Shown: positions 45,377-54,641, counted from the first letter of the stretch. The stretch is 64,000 nucleotides of DNA from an uncultured Acetatifactor sp. (GCA_910585665.1 CAJUFI010000013.1:1-64000); one strand, 5' to 3'. Numbers and translations are program-made. The notes: a model not told the origin generated them from the letters alone.

Positions 45377-46315
45377 TCAAACCGGTATCTTCACTTTCAG
45401 AATCAGGCTCTTCAGCACCGCCTGGGCATCCGCTTTCTGAATCCGGGCCTCGGAAGATAGAGCCAGCCGATGCTGCAGCACCTGTGCGGCCACGGCCTTC
45501 ACGTCATCCGGCTTCACGAAATCCCTCCCCTGTAAGAAGGCTTTCCCCTGGGAGGCGCGCAGCAGCGCCAGCATGGCCCTGGGGCTTGCCCCCAGCACGA
45601 ACCTGGGCTCTGTCCTGGTCAGGGCGATGATGTCCTCGATATAGCCCACCACGGACTCCCGCACCGCCACTTCCCGGACCTTTTCCTGTATCCGCAGCAC
45701 CTCCTCCCCTCCGCATACCCTTTCCACCCGGTCCGGCGTCTGCCCCTCCAGGAACAGAGCCGCCATCCGCATCTCCTGCTCCCGGTCAGGATACCCGATG
45801 GAAAGCCGCATCATGAAACGGTCAAGCTGTGCTTCCGGCAAGGGATACGTCCCTATGAATTCTACCGGATTCTGGGTGGCGATGACCAGAAAAGGCCGGG
45901 GCAGCATATGGACCGTCCCGTCCACCGTCACCTGTCCCTCCGCCATGGCCTCCAACAGGCTGGCCTGGGTCTTGGGCGAAGTCCGGTTGATCTCATCCGC
46001 CAGCAGCACCTGGGCCATCACCGCCCCCGCCCGGTACTCGAACTCATTGGTCTTCCTGTTGTAGACGGATACCCCCGACACATCCCCCGGCATGGTGTCC
46101 GGCGTGAACTGAATCCTGCCGAAGCTGCACTCCATGCTCCTGGCCAGGGTGGCTGCCAGCGTGGTCTTCCCCACGCCCGGCACGTCCTCCAGCAGCACAT
46201 GTCCCCCCGCCAGCAGACAGGTCAGCAGATCCTCCACCACATCCTCCTTGCCGATGAACACCCGGTTGATGCTCTCCTCCAGTCTCTTCGCCAATTCAAA
46301 TTCACTCATCGCCAT
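45377..46315 (-). CDS. MoxR-type AAA+ ATPase
   Basis: 312 residues from ATG 46315, with GGAGGG eight bases upstream. Walker A DVPGVGKTTLA, Walker B LLADEINRTSPKTQ, sensor motif VIATQNPVEFIGTYPLPEAQ and the C-terminal lid with GASPRAMLALLRASQ. A metal-chelatase-like chaperone ATPase, expected to act on the DUF58 protein encoded next. It begins 67 bases after the ArsR-type gene and may be cotranscribed with it. Confidence 0.95.
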   Translation of the reverse strand: MAMSEFELAKRLEESINRVFIGKEDVVEDLLTCLLAGGHVLLEDVPGVGKTTLAATLARSMECSFGRIQFTPDTMPGDVSGVSVYNRKTNEFEYRAGAVMAQVLLADEINRTSPKTQASLLEAMAEGQVTVDGTVHMLPRPFLVIATQNPVEFIGTYPLPEAQLDRFMMRLSIGYPDREQEMRMAALFLEGQTPDRVERVCGGEEVLRIQEKVREVAVRESVVGYIEDIIALTRTEPRFVLGASPRAMLALLRASQGKAFLQGRDFVKPDDVKAVAAQVLQHRLALSSEARIQKADAQAVLKSLILKVKIPV

Positions 46316-46382
46316 GCCTTTTCCCTCCGGAACAAAAATACAATAAGGCAAGGATAAAATCCCTGCCCTCCTAAAACAACCC

Positions 46383-47321
46383 TCACAGCTGCGCCCCACA
46401 CTCCATGGGGCTGTACCGCATCCGTATCTTAAGTCCCTGTCCGTAATTCCCGAACCCGTTCCCGAACAGCGTCAGCCCTCCCACATGGGCCGCGTCCTCG
46501 CGCACTTCCATCCGGAAACGGATCGTGCTCTTATAGTCCAGCTGGAACCTGTCCAACGTGACATCCGATATCTTCAGCCCGTCCACGAAAGTCCCCCGCC
46601 TATTGATTACCAGCATCTTCAGCAGACCGTACTGGTTCCAGTTGGGGAACCACCAGTCCGGCGTGAAGATTCCCCTCACGTCCCCGAAGTCCCCCGGGGA
46701 GATCCACACGCCTATGGGCACATCGTTCAGCACAAAGGAGATATCCGAGGGCCAGTCGTTATTGACCCCCGGCGCTTCGCTGGACAGTTCCATGGAAAAG
46801 GTGATCTCATCAATCTTCTGGGCGGTGGGGAGCACGTTGGGGATCAGATATTCCACATAGCCTTTGGAGAACCACAGGATACCCGCGTTGATCCGATCCG
46901 GATGGGCGAAGTACCTGGGATCGTCCACCTCCCCGATCAGCGTGTTCATGGTAGCGATGCCGCATGTGGGATACACCTCATAGTTGCTGTACTGCCCCAC
47001 CGGCACCTCCGCCTCATAGAAACCGGTGCTGCCGTCCTCCTCCACGGGAACAATGTCCACCAGCAGACGCTCCTGCTTCACCCGGCACACTTTCTGATTG
47101 CCGTGCCCGACGAAATCGGCCCGCACCTGTATCAGCCCCACATCCTCCATCTTCTTGATATGGCTGGTCAGCGCCCCGTTGGTGATGTTCAGGCTGCATG
47201 CGATCTCATTCATGTTCATTTCCTTGTTCTTCAACAGCAGCTGAATGATATTCACCCGCACCTCGGATCCCAGCACCTTGAACAGTTCTACTCCATCCTC
47301 CAGATTCTTGATGTACAGCAC
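46383..47321 (-). CDS. ArsR-type winged-helix regulator with large C-terminal sensor domain
   Basis: 312 residues from a GTG at 47321 (VLYIKNLEDGVELFKVLG), spaced six bases after AAGGTG. An ArsR-like winged helix spans residues about 10-85 (VLGSEVRVNIIQLLLKNKEM, NITNGALTSHIKKMED). The remaining 220 residues are beta-rich with many aromatic residues (YPTCGIATMNTLIG, WWFPNWNQYGLLKML), unlike metal-sensing ArsR proteins, and suggest a sugar-sensing domain. It adjoins the arabinan locus; a palindrome matching that in the operon promoter overlaps its own start site. Regulation of arabinan genes is inferred. Confidence 0.82.
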   Translation of the reverse strand: MLYIKNLEDGVELFKVLGSEVRVNIIQLLLKNKEMNMNEIACSLNITNGALTSHIKKMEDVGLIQVRADFVGHGNQKVCRVKQERLLVDIVPVEEDGSTGFYEAEVPVGQYSNYEVYPTCGIATMNTLIGEVDDPRYFAHPDRINAGILWFSKGYVEYLIPNVLPTAQKIDEITFSMELSSEAPGVNNDWPSDISFVLNDVPIGVWISPGDFGDVRGIFTPDWWFPNWNQYGLLKMLVINRRGTFVDGLKISDVTLDRFQLDYKSTIRFRMEVREDAAHVGGLTLFGNGFGNYGQGLKIRMRYSPMECGAQL

Positions 47322-47354
47322 AGCAATCACCTTCTCCCCCAATGGCAAAATTTG

Positions 47355-47372
47355 TTTTAGACTTTCCTAAAA
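47355..47372. promoter_or_regulatory. Operator candidate at the ArsR-type gene
   Basis: TTTTAG-N6-CTAAAA, overlapping the predicted transcription start, a repressing position. The same core is found at 63309-63324. Confidence 0.6.
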
Positions 47373-47373
47373 T

Positions 47374-47402
47374 ATTATATCCCTTTCCGAGTCTCCGTGC
47401 AA
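47374..47402 (-). promoter_or_regulatory. Promoter of the ArsR-type gene
   Basis: Minus strand TTGCAC, 17-base spacer, TATAAT. Confidence 0.65.
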
Positions 47403-47457
47403 CTGTTTTTCGCTGATATGATCCGATTTTTTGCGCTGTCCCCAGACCTCCCGGCGC

Positions 47458-48414
47458 TCAGCTGTCAAAGGAAAAAACCGGTCTTCCGTCCTCTCCCCAG
47501 CGAAGCCTCATCAGCATGGCATGGCGGTTGGGGTTGTACAGGGGATCCCCTTCGATATCCTTCTCCGTCCTGGCATGGTACACCATGATATCATTCCCTT
47601 CACTGTCAGTGGTGAAGGAATTGTGCCCGGGGCCGTAGATTCCCTTTTCGGGGCTGCTCTCCAGCACCGGCCAGCGCTCTTTCTTCCAGGAAAGGGGATC
47701 CAGCAGATCCGCATCCTCCTCCGCGGTCAACATGCCCATGCAATAAGCGGCCCCTGTCTCGCTGGCGGAATAAGTCAGGAAGATCTTCCCCCCGTGCCGG
47801 ATGACCGCGGGCCCCTCATTGACCCAGAAGCCCACCCGTTCCCAGTCGTAGTCCGGCGTCGTCAGCAGTACCTGTACCGTCTTCAGTCTCCAGGGCGTCT
47901 CCATCTGAGCGATGTACAGATTGGAAATCTGCTTTCCCACGCCTACCTTCTCCGCCCACACATAATACCTCTCCCCTTTGTTCTCAAAAATCGTGGCATC
48001 CAGCGAAAAGCTCCGGAAGGAGAAGGAATCCTCCGCCGCGCACTGCATTTTCCCATGCTCTTTCCAGGGCGCCGTCAGGGGATCCTCCCCTGTGCACTCC
48101 AGCACATAGGGACGGATTTTCCATTTGTCCTCCCTGGTCCCCGCCGCAAAGTACAGATACCACTTGCCGTCCAGAAAGTGCAGCTCCGGCGCCCAGATAT
48201 GCATGCTCATGGAGCCGTGGGGATGGCATTTCCACACCGTCACCTCCTGGGCTTCCGCCAGCTCCTCCAGCGTCCCCGCCCGCCGCAGCACGATCCTGTC
48301 GTAGGCCGGCACGGAAGCCGTAAAATAGTAACTGCCATCTACGTGGCGATACACATAGGGATCCGCCCGCTGCAGAATCCAGGGCCTGTTCCATATCATT
48401 CTGTCATCGCTCAT
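47458..48414 (-). CDS. GH43 exo-alpha-L-arabinofuranosidase, intracellular
   Basis: 318 residues, no signal peptide. The five-bladed GH43 propeller is marked by ADPYVY (general base Asp18), SLDATIF (Asp139) and NEGPAVI (acid Glu200), with GPGHNSF near residue 263. The sequence type (RADPYVY...YYFTASVPAYDRI) resembles exo-1,5-alpha-L-arabinofuranosidases. It would release arabinose from imported arabino-oligosaccharides. It lies after a terminator downstream of the binding-protein gene; its own leader carries a repeat and a start-stop codon pair. Confidence 0.88.
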   Translation of the reverse strand: MSDDRMIWNRPWILQRADPYVYRHVDGSYYFTASVPAYDRIVLRRAGTLEELAEAQEVTVWKCHPHGSMSMHIWAPELHFLDGKWYLYFAAGTREDKWKIRPYVLECTGEDPLTAPWKEHGKMQCAAEDSFSFRSFSLDATIFENKGERYYVWAEKVGVGKQISNLYIAQMETPWRLKTVQVLLTTPDYDWERVGFWVNEGPAVIRHGGKIFLTYSASETGAAYCMGMLTAEEDADLLDPLSWKKERWPVLESSPEKGIYGPGHNSFTTDSEGNDIMVYHARTEKDIEGDPLYNPNRHAMLMRLRWGEDGRPVFSFDS

Positions 48415-48430
48415 CTTACATCCTCACCCT

Positions 48431-48472
48431 CCTATTATTATAGTTCCGCATCTGCCCCTCCAGCACCCGGAC
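48431..48472 (-). repeat. 42-bp leader repeat, copy 2 (ahead of GH43)
   Basis: Matches 33051-33092 at 37 of 42 bases. It ends 16 bases before the start codon, nearly the same distance as copy 1. Confidence 0.75.
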
Positions 48473-48498
48473 CTGGCCTGGTGCCGGCTTTTTTATGG

Positions 48499-48526
48499 AA
48501 AAGGGGAAGGGATATCCCCTTCCCCC
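48499..48526 (-). terminator. Intrinsic terminator after the binding-protein gene
   Basis: GGGGAAGGG-ATAT-CCCTTCCCC followed on the minus strand by TTTT. It probably reduces read-through into GH43. Confidence 0.75.
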
Positions 48527-48669
48527 GCGAAATCCCGGAACCGCTGGGCTCCGGCCCGCATGTCCCCGGCCTTTCCGGGCCGCCGGATGCCTTCCCGCAC
48601 CCTTTGCACGCACGCGTCTTCCCAGCAGTCCCCGGGCTTTCTATGGCGGCACAGTCGGCTGCCTGTAAG

Positions 48670-50232
48670 TTACTGTGCAGCTGTCAGGCCCGCGTCTTCC
48701 ATTGCCTGGCGGTTGTACTCATTGGCCTTCTCGGTCAGCTCAGCCACCCAGTCGCTTGCGTTCTTCTCGCCGTTGAACACGGAATCCTCCACGCCTGCGT
48801 AAGGGCCTTCAGCGCCTACGAAACCTGCGAATCCGGGAATCTGGCAGTCGCCGAAGGGAACGACGCCCTGCTTCACCTGATCGAAATAATCGTCAAAATA
48901 CTTGCCGTATTTCTGATCCTTCTCGTCCTGCTCTGTATCTTTCAGAGAAGGGAAGAAGGTGGTCTGATAATCTGTCCAGATAGCCTCGTCCATGGTCAGA
49001 GGAGCGGGCATGGACTGCTTCCAGATGGGCGTGTCGTCCACTGCCGGGTCGGTCAGGGTCTTATATGCTTCCATCTTCGCCTGCCAGCCTTCCAGGCCCC
49101 AGCCCATGAACTTCAGCAGTTCATACGCTTCTCTGGGGTACTTGGTGCCGGAAGAAATGCCGCCGAAGTCCAGCACGCCGAATTTGTACTTAGCGTTAGA
49201 ACCTTCTACGGAAGGGGTCGCATAGGGAACGAACTCGATGCCCTTTGCCCTGTACTCGTCTGTGTCGAACAGGTTCAGATAGGTCCAGAAGGCGTCAATC
49301 TGAAAACCGATTTTTCCGGAGAAACCCGCCCACTCATTGGAGCCCAGCCACGCAGTGATTTCACCATTATCGTCATTTATCGGCGCACGGTATTTCCCTT
49401 TCATCAGGTCGCCCAGCGTGTTCACGCCCACAGCCCAGTTAGTCAAGTCAAACTCTTTGCCGTTCCAGCCGAACTCACCGATGCAGTTGGGATCGGCCGC
49501 CACGGGATAATAGGTGACGATGGAGTGGAACTGGTTGAATCCATAAATACCCTCATCGGGGGAGGTCACATCCTTGAAGGCCTGCACCATCTCGTCCCAG
49601 GTCCAGTCGGTGGGAGGCATGGCCACATTCAGCTTCTCGAACACTGCCATGTCCGCATACAGTGCGTCCGGGAAGAACTTCATAGGCGTGGACAGCTTCT
49701 GATTGGTTCCGTAATATCCCAGCTTCGCGCCATTGATGGAAGGCAGGATATTGTCGTTCTCCGGGTCATTCTCCCAATACTCCGTCATGTCGCCCAACAA
49801 GCTGTTGGACAGAGCGAAATCGCAGTTGCCCAGAATCATGAAGCAGTCCGGAGTCTTCCTGGTATTCACCAGGTTCAGCAGCGTGTCATTGTACTCTTCG
49901 CCCGCCGCCACATAAATGATGTTGACCTTGATGTTGGGATATTTCTCCGTGAACTTCTCCGCAAGATACTTGGTCAGGACCTCATTGTCGAAGTTCATGT
50001 AAGTCAGCTCGATTTCCTCGGTGGTCATCTCCGGAAGCGCCGCTGCCGCGCCTGAACCGTCCTCCGCCCCGTCTCCAGCACCGCCGTCATCGGAATCGCC
50101 GGCCGCTGCCGCGCTATTCCCGCCGTCATTCCCGGAATCGCCCGAAGAGCTATCCGGCTTGTCGCCGCAGCCCGCCAACATGGAGACTGCCATCGTTGCG
50201 CACAGAAGTGCACTCAAAATCTTCTTTCTCAT
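48670..50232 (-). CDS. Sugar ABC transporter substrate-binding lipoprotein
   Basis: 520 residues. A lipoprotein signal ends at Cys22 (MLAGCGDKP), followed by a Ser/Gly/Asp-rich linker (about 25-70) and a family 1 type extracellular binding fold. Expected to capture arabino-oligosaccharides and pass them to the permease pair at 50399-52403. It follows the permease gene after 166 bases that hold a long palindrome. GC-rich with Asp/Tyr-rich binding face. Confidence 0.9.
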   Translation of the reverse strand: MRKKILSALLCATMAVSMLAGCGDKPDSSSGDSGNDGGNSAAAAGDSDDGGAGDGAEDGSGAAAALPEMTTEEIELTYMNFDNEVLTKYLAEKFTEKYPNIKVNIIYVAAGEEYNDTLLNLVNTRKTPDCFMILGNCDFALSNSLLGDMTEYWENDPENDNILPSINGAKLGYYGTNQKLSTPMKFFPDALYADMAVFEKLNVAMPPTDWTWDEMVQAFKDVTSPDEGIYGFNQFHSIVTYYPVAADPNCIGEFGWNGKEFDLTNWAVGVNTLGDLMKGKYRAPINDDNGEITAWLGSNEWAGFSGKIGFQIDAFWTYLNLFDTDEYRAKGIEFVPYATPSVEGSNAKYKFGVLDFGGISSGTKYPREAYELLKFMGWGLEGWQAKMEAYKTLTDPAVDDTPIWKQSMPAPLTMDEAIWTDYQTTFFPSLKDTEQDEKDQKYGKYFDDYFDQVKQGVVPFGDCQIPGFAGFVGAEGPYAGVEDSVFNGEKNASDWVAELTEKANEYNRQAMEDAGLTAAQ

Positions 50233-50340
50233 CCTATAATCCTCCTTTTAAAAGTGTTATGTTCACCCGCCCCCGAATGCAAGAGCAGGAAGAAACCTAT
50301 GAGATCTCCAAACAAGCCCTCCCGGACTCGTCCATATCCG

Positions 50341-50398
50341 GGCGAAACTTAGATTTTCTTAGGCTGTGTACTTCACAGCCTTAGAAAATCTTTTCGCC
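50341..50398 (-). repeat. Long palindrome directly after the permease stop
   Basis: A stem of about 25 bp with a small bulge and one A-A mismatch. The core CTAAGGCTGTG-loop with AAGTA-CACAGCCTAAG is shared with the palindrome after groES. It begins at the base after the stop codon and has no T run. The rest of 50233-50340 holds only the binding-protein ribosome-binding site. Confidence 0.8.
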
Positions 50399-51418
50399 TT
50401 ATTCACCGGTGATACCGGTCCGGTCAACGCTCTCCACGAACTGCTTCTGCAGAACGAAGTAGAGGAGCAGTACGGGCAGAATGGAAAGCATGGTCGCCGC
50501 CATCTTGATGCCCTCGTTCAGACTGCCCATGGCTTCTCCGGTGACAGAGCCGCCGGCCTGGGAATAGCTGTCGTTAAAGCCCTTCAGCGCCACCATCAGC
50601 GTATTCCAGTAGCTGTCCCCCAGCACGCCGCACACATACAGCTGTGTCAGATAGGACTCGTTCCAGTACCACACCAGCGAGAACAGGAACACCACCAGGA
50701 TGGCCGGGGTCGCTGAGGGCACCGCGATTTTGAAAAAAGTCTTGAAATGCCCGCATCCGTCAATCTTCGCCGCCTCGATCAGCGCCTGTGGAATCTGGCG
50801 GAAGAACTGGAAGAATATCAGGATATACAGCTGCGCCTTGATGCCCTGCCCCAGAAACGCCGGCAACAGGAACGCCTTGATGGAATCCAGGATGTGCAGA
50901 TCGTTATACAGCAGATAATTGGGCATCATGGTGATCTGGGGCGGTATGATGAAGGAAAATATCAGGATTCCCAGCATCACCTTTTTCAGCGGGAACTCAT
51001 ACCGCGCAAAACCATATCCGATGACAGCGCACATGACCATGTTCAGCAGCGTGGGCAGCCCCGCCACCACCACAGACTGCCAGAGCGTCCTCACGAAATC
51101 CATGCTGGTGAAGGCGTCCACATAGTTCTTCACATAGAGAGTGCTGGGGATCCAGTTCACAGAGCTGTCCAGCAGATCCGCCCGCTGCATCAGGCTCTTG
51201 GCTATCATGTACAGCAAAGGATAGAGGTACACGAAACCGATACAGATCAGCAGCCCATAGATGACAGCCAGCTTGCCAGCTCCCTGGGTGTCCTTGGATC
51301 CGAAGATCCATCTCTTCACCGTATATTTGTCGATCTTCCTTCTCGGGGCCGCGGCAGCTTTGTACCTAACGGACGGCTTTTGCTGCTTTTGCGGTTCGCT
51401 TTGCTTTCTGCTTTTCAT
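50399..51418 (-). CDS. Sugar ABC transporter permease (MalG/AraQ type)
   Basis: 339 residues from ATG 51418, with GGGGGGAG upstream. A basic 50-residue N-terminal stretch precedes six transmembrane segments and the EAA loop (EAAKIDGCGHFKTFFKIAVP). It pairs with the 51366-52403 permease, whose end it overlaps by 53 bases. Confidence 0.93.
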   Translation of the reverse strand: MKSRKQSEPQKQQKPSVRYKAAAAPRRKIDKYTVKRWIFGSKDTQGAGKLAVIYGLLICIGFVYLYPLLYMIAKSLMQRADLLDSSVNWIPSTLYVKNYVDAFTSMDFVRTLWQSVVVAGLPTLLNMVMCAVIGYGFARYEFPLKKVMLGILIFSFIIPPQITMMPNYLLYNDLHILDSIKAFLLPAFLGQGIKAQLYILIFFQFFRQIPQALIEAAKIDGCGHFKTFFKIAVPSATPAILVVFLFSLVWYWNESYLTQLYVCGVLGDSYWNTLMVALKGFNDSYSQAGGSVTGEAMGSLNEGIKMAATMLSILPVLLLYFVLQKQFVESVDRTGITGE

Positions 51419-52403
51419 ATTGCTCCCCCCTTCTCTCAATTCTCTTGATCAGTCTTTCCTGTTTCTTCATCTCTTTCTTGTGCTGCTTCGCTTTCTTGGC
51501 GTAGACGTCCTTCTTCAGTGCCAGCGCCGCCGCGAACAGAAGCACCAGAATCGTCACGATTACCGCGTACAGCCATGCCATGGCGGAAGCGTATCCATAT
51601 CCCTTGCTGCCCGTGGTCCCGAACATGGCGTTCTTGATGGTCTCGATGATGCTGTTCTGCTCATTGTTGGACAGATACACGATGGTGTACACCACGTTCA
51701 GCAGCGTCATGGGCTTGATGGTAGGCAGCGTGATCTTCCAGAAACACTCCCAGGTAGAGCCGCCGTCTATCTTCGCGGCTTCATACAGCGAAGTATCTAT
51801 CTTCTGGACTGCCGCCAGGAAAATCAGGATCTGCACGCCGGAGTACCACAGGTACATGACAATGTTCTCGAACAGCCCCATGATCGCGTCTACCATGAAT
51901 CCCGGAAGAAAGCCTATCAGGGACTGAATCGCCGAAGTGTTCATGGCCGGGATGGAACCTGCCCCCTGGGACATCAGCTGGCTCATGACCGGGCCGCTGG
52001 CGATGATCACCGGAAGGAAGAAGATCAGCCGGAAAACCCCTTTTCCCTTGATCTTGGAATTCAGCAGCAGGGCAATGATCAATGCGAATACCACAATGAT
52101 TGGGGTCGCCATGATCGTCTTCATCAGGTAGGCCGCCAGCTCCGTGGGGAACGTCTCGTCCTCCTGGAGAATCTGCGTAAAGTTCTGGATGCCGATGAAT
52201 GTAATCTCCCTGCCCGCAGGCGTCATCCTCACCCTGCTCAGGGCAAAGTTGAAGGACTGTGCCAGCGGCCGCAGAACGAAGATAAGCACGCCTATGATCC
52301 AGGGCAGCACGAACAGATAGCCCATCATGCCTTCTCTCTGTTTTAACGACAGACGTTTCTTCGCAGCTGTCTTCTGCTTTTCCTTATTCTTGTTCTCTTT
52401 CAT
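51366..52403 (-). CDS. Sugar ABC transporter permease (MalF/AraP type)
   Basis: 345 residues. Six transmembrane segments (first: MGYLFVLPWIIGVLIFVLRP) and EAA loop (EAAKIDGGSTWECFWKITLP). A highly charged Lys/Arg/Glu C-terminal tail of about 50 residues is unusual. Six bases after the DUF5696 gene. Confidence 0.93.
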   Translation of the reverse strand: MKENKNKEKQKTAAKKRLSLKQREGMMGYLFVLPWIIGVLIFVLRPLAQSFNFALSRVRMTPAGREITFIGIQNFTQILQEDETFPTELAAYLMKTIMATPIIVVFALIIALLLNSKIKGKGVFRLIFFLPVIIASGPVMSQLMSQGAGSIPAMNTSAIQSLIGFLPGFMVDAIMGLFENIVMYLWYSGVQILIFLAAVQKIDTSLYEAAKIDGGSTWECFWKITLPTIKPMTLLNVVYTIVYLSNNEQNSIIETIKNAMFGTTGSKGYGYASAMAWLYAVIVTILVLLFAAALALKKDVYAKKAKQHKKEMKKQERLIKRIERRGEQYEKQKAKRTAKAAKAVR

Positions 52404-52409
52404 CCGTCC

Positions 52410-54641
52410 TCACCTCCCCACCAGCTGATAGGACATGGCGTCCAGGGCTATACCGTCACAGGTCACAGGTTGCTCATTATAGTTCACATAGACTTTCACG
52501 CCGTTGGAATAGGTCACCACCGCCACATTGTCCGCGGTCTTCTCCCGGTCCGTGATTACGGCCCCCGCCGTGGCATCGCTGACTTCTTTCAGCAAGGTGT
52601 AGTATTCTATGATCTCATTCTTGTACACCCCGTAGCGGGAAGTGTACAAATCGGCAGAGTTCGTGTACAGCAGATCCACCGGATCCTCCCAGGTCAGGTA
52701 GAAGGAAGGATATATCCCTGTCTCCACCAGCTGTAGGAAGTATTCGCTCTTATTGGCTTCGAAGTTCGTGTAGTCCGCGTACATGGGGATCACGCCCTTT
52801 AACGCGATGGAAAGGAACGGCACCTCCTCGTCCGTGAAGATATAGCTGGAGGTATTCACAGGCATGCCTACAATGCTGTCCGCCAGATTCCAGTAGCAGG
52901 AAATGGGCTGCTCCATGGCCAGATGGAAATCCTGTGCCGCGCTTTCCAGCGCTTCGGAGAATATCTGCAGGTTCTCGGTTCTGTTATACTGTTTTCCATT
53001 GTAATTGTAGCTGTACAGATGGTTGGTGATACCTGTCAGCGCCAGGGAGTCCACTCCCTTCTTCCCGTAGGACTTCAGGCTCTCGTTCAGCTTCTTCACC
53101 GCCTGGTCAGGGGTCTGGAACCGGAAGCTCTCGTAGATTTCCTTGTAGGTGTTCTCCTCATACACGCTTTCGTCCAGTTTCTTGATGACATTGAAGGTGG
53201 TGTTCACCGTGTCCGGGTTGGCCCGCAGCGCGTCCTGGTACAGGTAAAGCTCTATGCCTTCCTCTTTGGACTCCTTGATCAGCTTCGTCAGCGCCGATGT
53301 GCCCCCTATCTTGGAGTCCGCTTTGTATTTGGAGATGGGCATGCTCCAGATGCCGCCGTCCTGCCATCCTTTATAGATGGAGAAAATGTCTGTGACATTC
53401 GCTTCCTTTAAGTCGGCATAGATGTCCCGGATGTTGTCCGTGGTGGTCATGACCACCGGCTTCTTGAAAATCATGCCGTTCTCCCGGTCCGTCCCCAGGA
53501 AATCCAGGCGAATCCGGAATTTGTCCTCTTTCGCCGACAGGTTCTCCAGAAGGTACTCCCGGTATTTCACAGCCAGGCCCGCATAGTCCGCGTCCTCGCC
53601 GCTCGCGAACACATAGCGCAGCTTGATGTCGCACTGGGCCCGTTTGGCCTCCTGGAGCTGTACCGCGCTGGTTCCCTCCTTGCTCATCAGCTGCTTATAG
53701 ATGCGCCTTAACGTGAACCTGGGCACTACCCAGTTATAATTGGTGACCGCTCCGTTGGGATAGGCCGAAATCCTGGCGTCCTCCGCACCCTCCTCGATGA
53801 TGCCCAGCACCGCGAAGCGGGAATCCGTGTGCACCATGCCGAACACCGGCGCCAGCACCGGCTCCGCGTCGTTCACCGTCTGGTACTCTTCCCAGAACAG
53901 GGACAGCACATAGCTCTCGTCCACTCCGGCATTGTCTCCCCAGACCTTCAGGTTCAGCGGGGAAGTGAATCTGCCGTCATTGTCCTCCAGGTAAATCAGC
54001 GCGCCGTTGCCGTCCGGCATCAGCATATAGCCGTCCCGCTCATCGGCATAGGTATATCCCAGGAAAGGATATACGAAAACGTTCCCGAGGGTGACCTGGT
54101 CCTGCTCCTCCACGATGGAGTCGCCCGGAATCTCCACTTCGATTCCATCCTCCAGCAAAGTCACGTTGAGCACAAAGGAAATCTGGTATTTGGTCAGGTT
54201 CACCGCCGCGGAGAAACCGTCCGCCTTTTTGGCGACATCGATGTCCGCCTGGGCCGATATCAGGTCCGTCCGCTCTTCGTTCACATTGTTCAGGATGTCG
54301 AACCCGATGCCGGACTTTATGAAATTCTCCCAGGTGGCGTTCAGGGTGCCGTCGCTTTCCCCCACCGTGGATTCCATGATGGCACCGGTCTTCTTATCCC
54401 GGACGATCAGGGACAGGGTAGGCTCGTAGAGATAAAGGGCAATCGCATCGTTCTCCGCCACCAGTTCATGGTCCTTGATCGTCTTCGCGTCCTCCCTGAC
54501 GATAGCCTCCGCAAGCGCCTTCGCTTTGTCAGTCCCTTCTCCGTCAGCCGCAAAGGACTGTATCGGAGCCAGCAGCATCGCTGCTGTCAGACCGGCCGCC
54601 AACGCTTTTTTCACTGTTTTGCGTATTTTGTTATCTGCCAA
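52410..54641 (-). CDS. Secreted DUF5696 protein
   Basis: 743 residues from a TTG at 54641, with AGGTGG nine bases upstream; the start overlaps the preceding stop. A signal peptide ends near ASFA (about residue 31). The first 330 residues are beta-rich (SLIVRDKKTGAIMESTVG, MLMPDGNGALIYLEDNDGRF); about 370-640 shows a TIM-barrel-like alternation with KGWQDGGIWS and GIELYLYQDALRANP, as in some glycoside hydrolase clans. No lipobox. It may be a glycan-binding or glycan-cutting surface protein. Always read here with the NHL-Yip1 gene. Confidence 0.8.
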   Translation of the reverse strand: MADNKIRKTVKKALAAGLTAAMLLAPIQSFAADGEGTDKAKALAEAIVREDAKTIKDHELVAENDAIALYLYEPTLSLIVRDKKTGAIMESTVGESDGTLNATWENFIKSGIGFDILNNVNEERTDLISAQADIDVAKKADGFSAAVNLTKYQISFVLNVTLLEDGIEVEIPGDSIVEEQDQVTLGNVFVYPFLGYTYADERDGYMLMPDGNGALIYLEDNDGRFTSPLNLKVWGDNAGVDESYVLSLFWEEYQTVNDAEPVLAPVFGMVHTDSRFAVLGIIEEGAEDARISAYPNGAVTNYNWVVPRFTLRRIYKQLMSKEGTSAVQLQEAKRAQCDIKLRYVFASGEDADYAGLAVKYREYLLENLSAKEDKFRIRLDFLGTDRENGMIFKKPVVMTTTDNIRDIYADLKEANVTDIFSIYKGWQDGGIWSMPISKYKADSKIGGTSALTKLIKESKEEGIELYLYQDALRANPDTVNTTFNVIKKLDESVYEENTYKEIYESFRFQTPDQAVKKLNESLKSYGKKGVDSLALTGITNHLYSYNYNGKQYNRTENLQIFSEALESAAQDFHLAMEQPISCYWNLADSIVGMPVNTSSYIFTDEEVPFLSIALKGVIPMYADYTNFEANKSEYFLQLVETGIYPSFYLTWEDPVDLLYTNSADLYTSRYGVYKNEIIEYYTLLKEVSDATAGAVITDREKTADNVAVVTYSNGVKVYVNYNEQPVTCDGIALDAMSYQLVGR

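Noticed and set aside
48416..48613. 65-codon frame ending just before GH43
   Set aside because: It runs through a terminator and the 42-bp repeat, has no ribosome-binding site at its first ATG and is probably chance.
47431..50055. 874-codon plus-strand open frame
   Set aside because: Antisense of GH43 and the binding protein, both with clear families; composition is that of a shadow frame.
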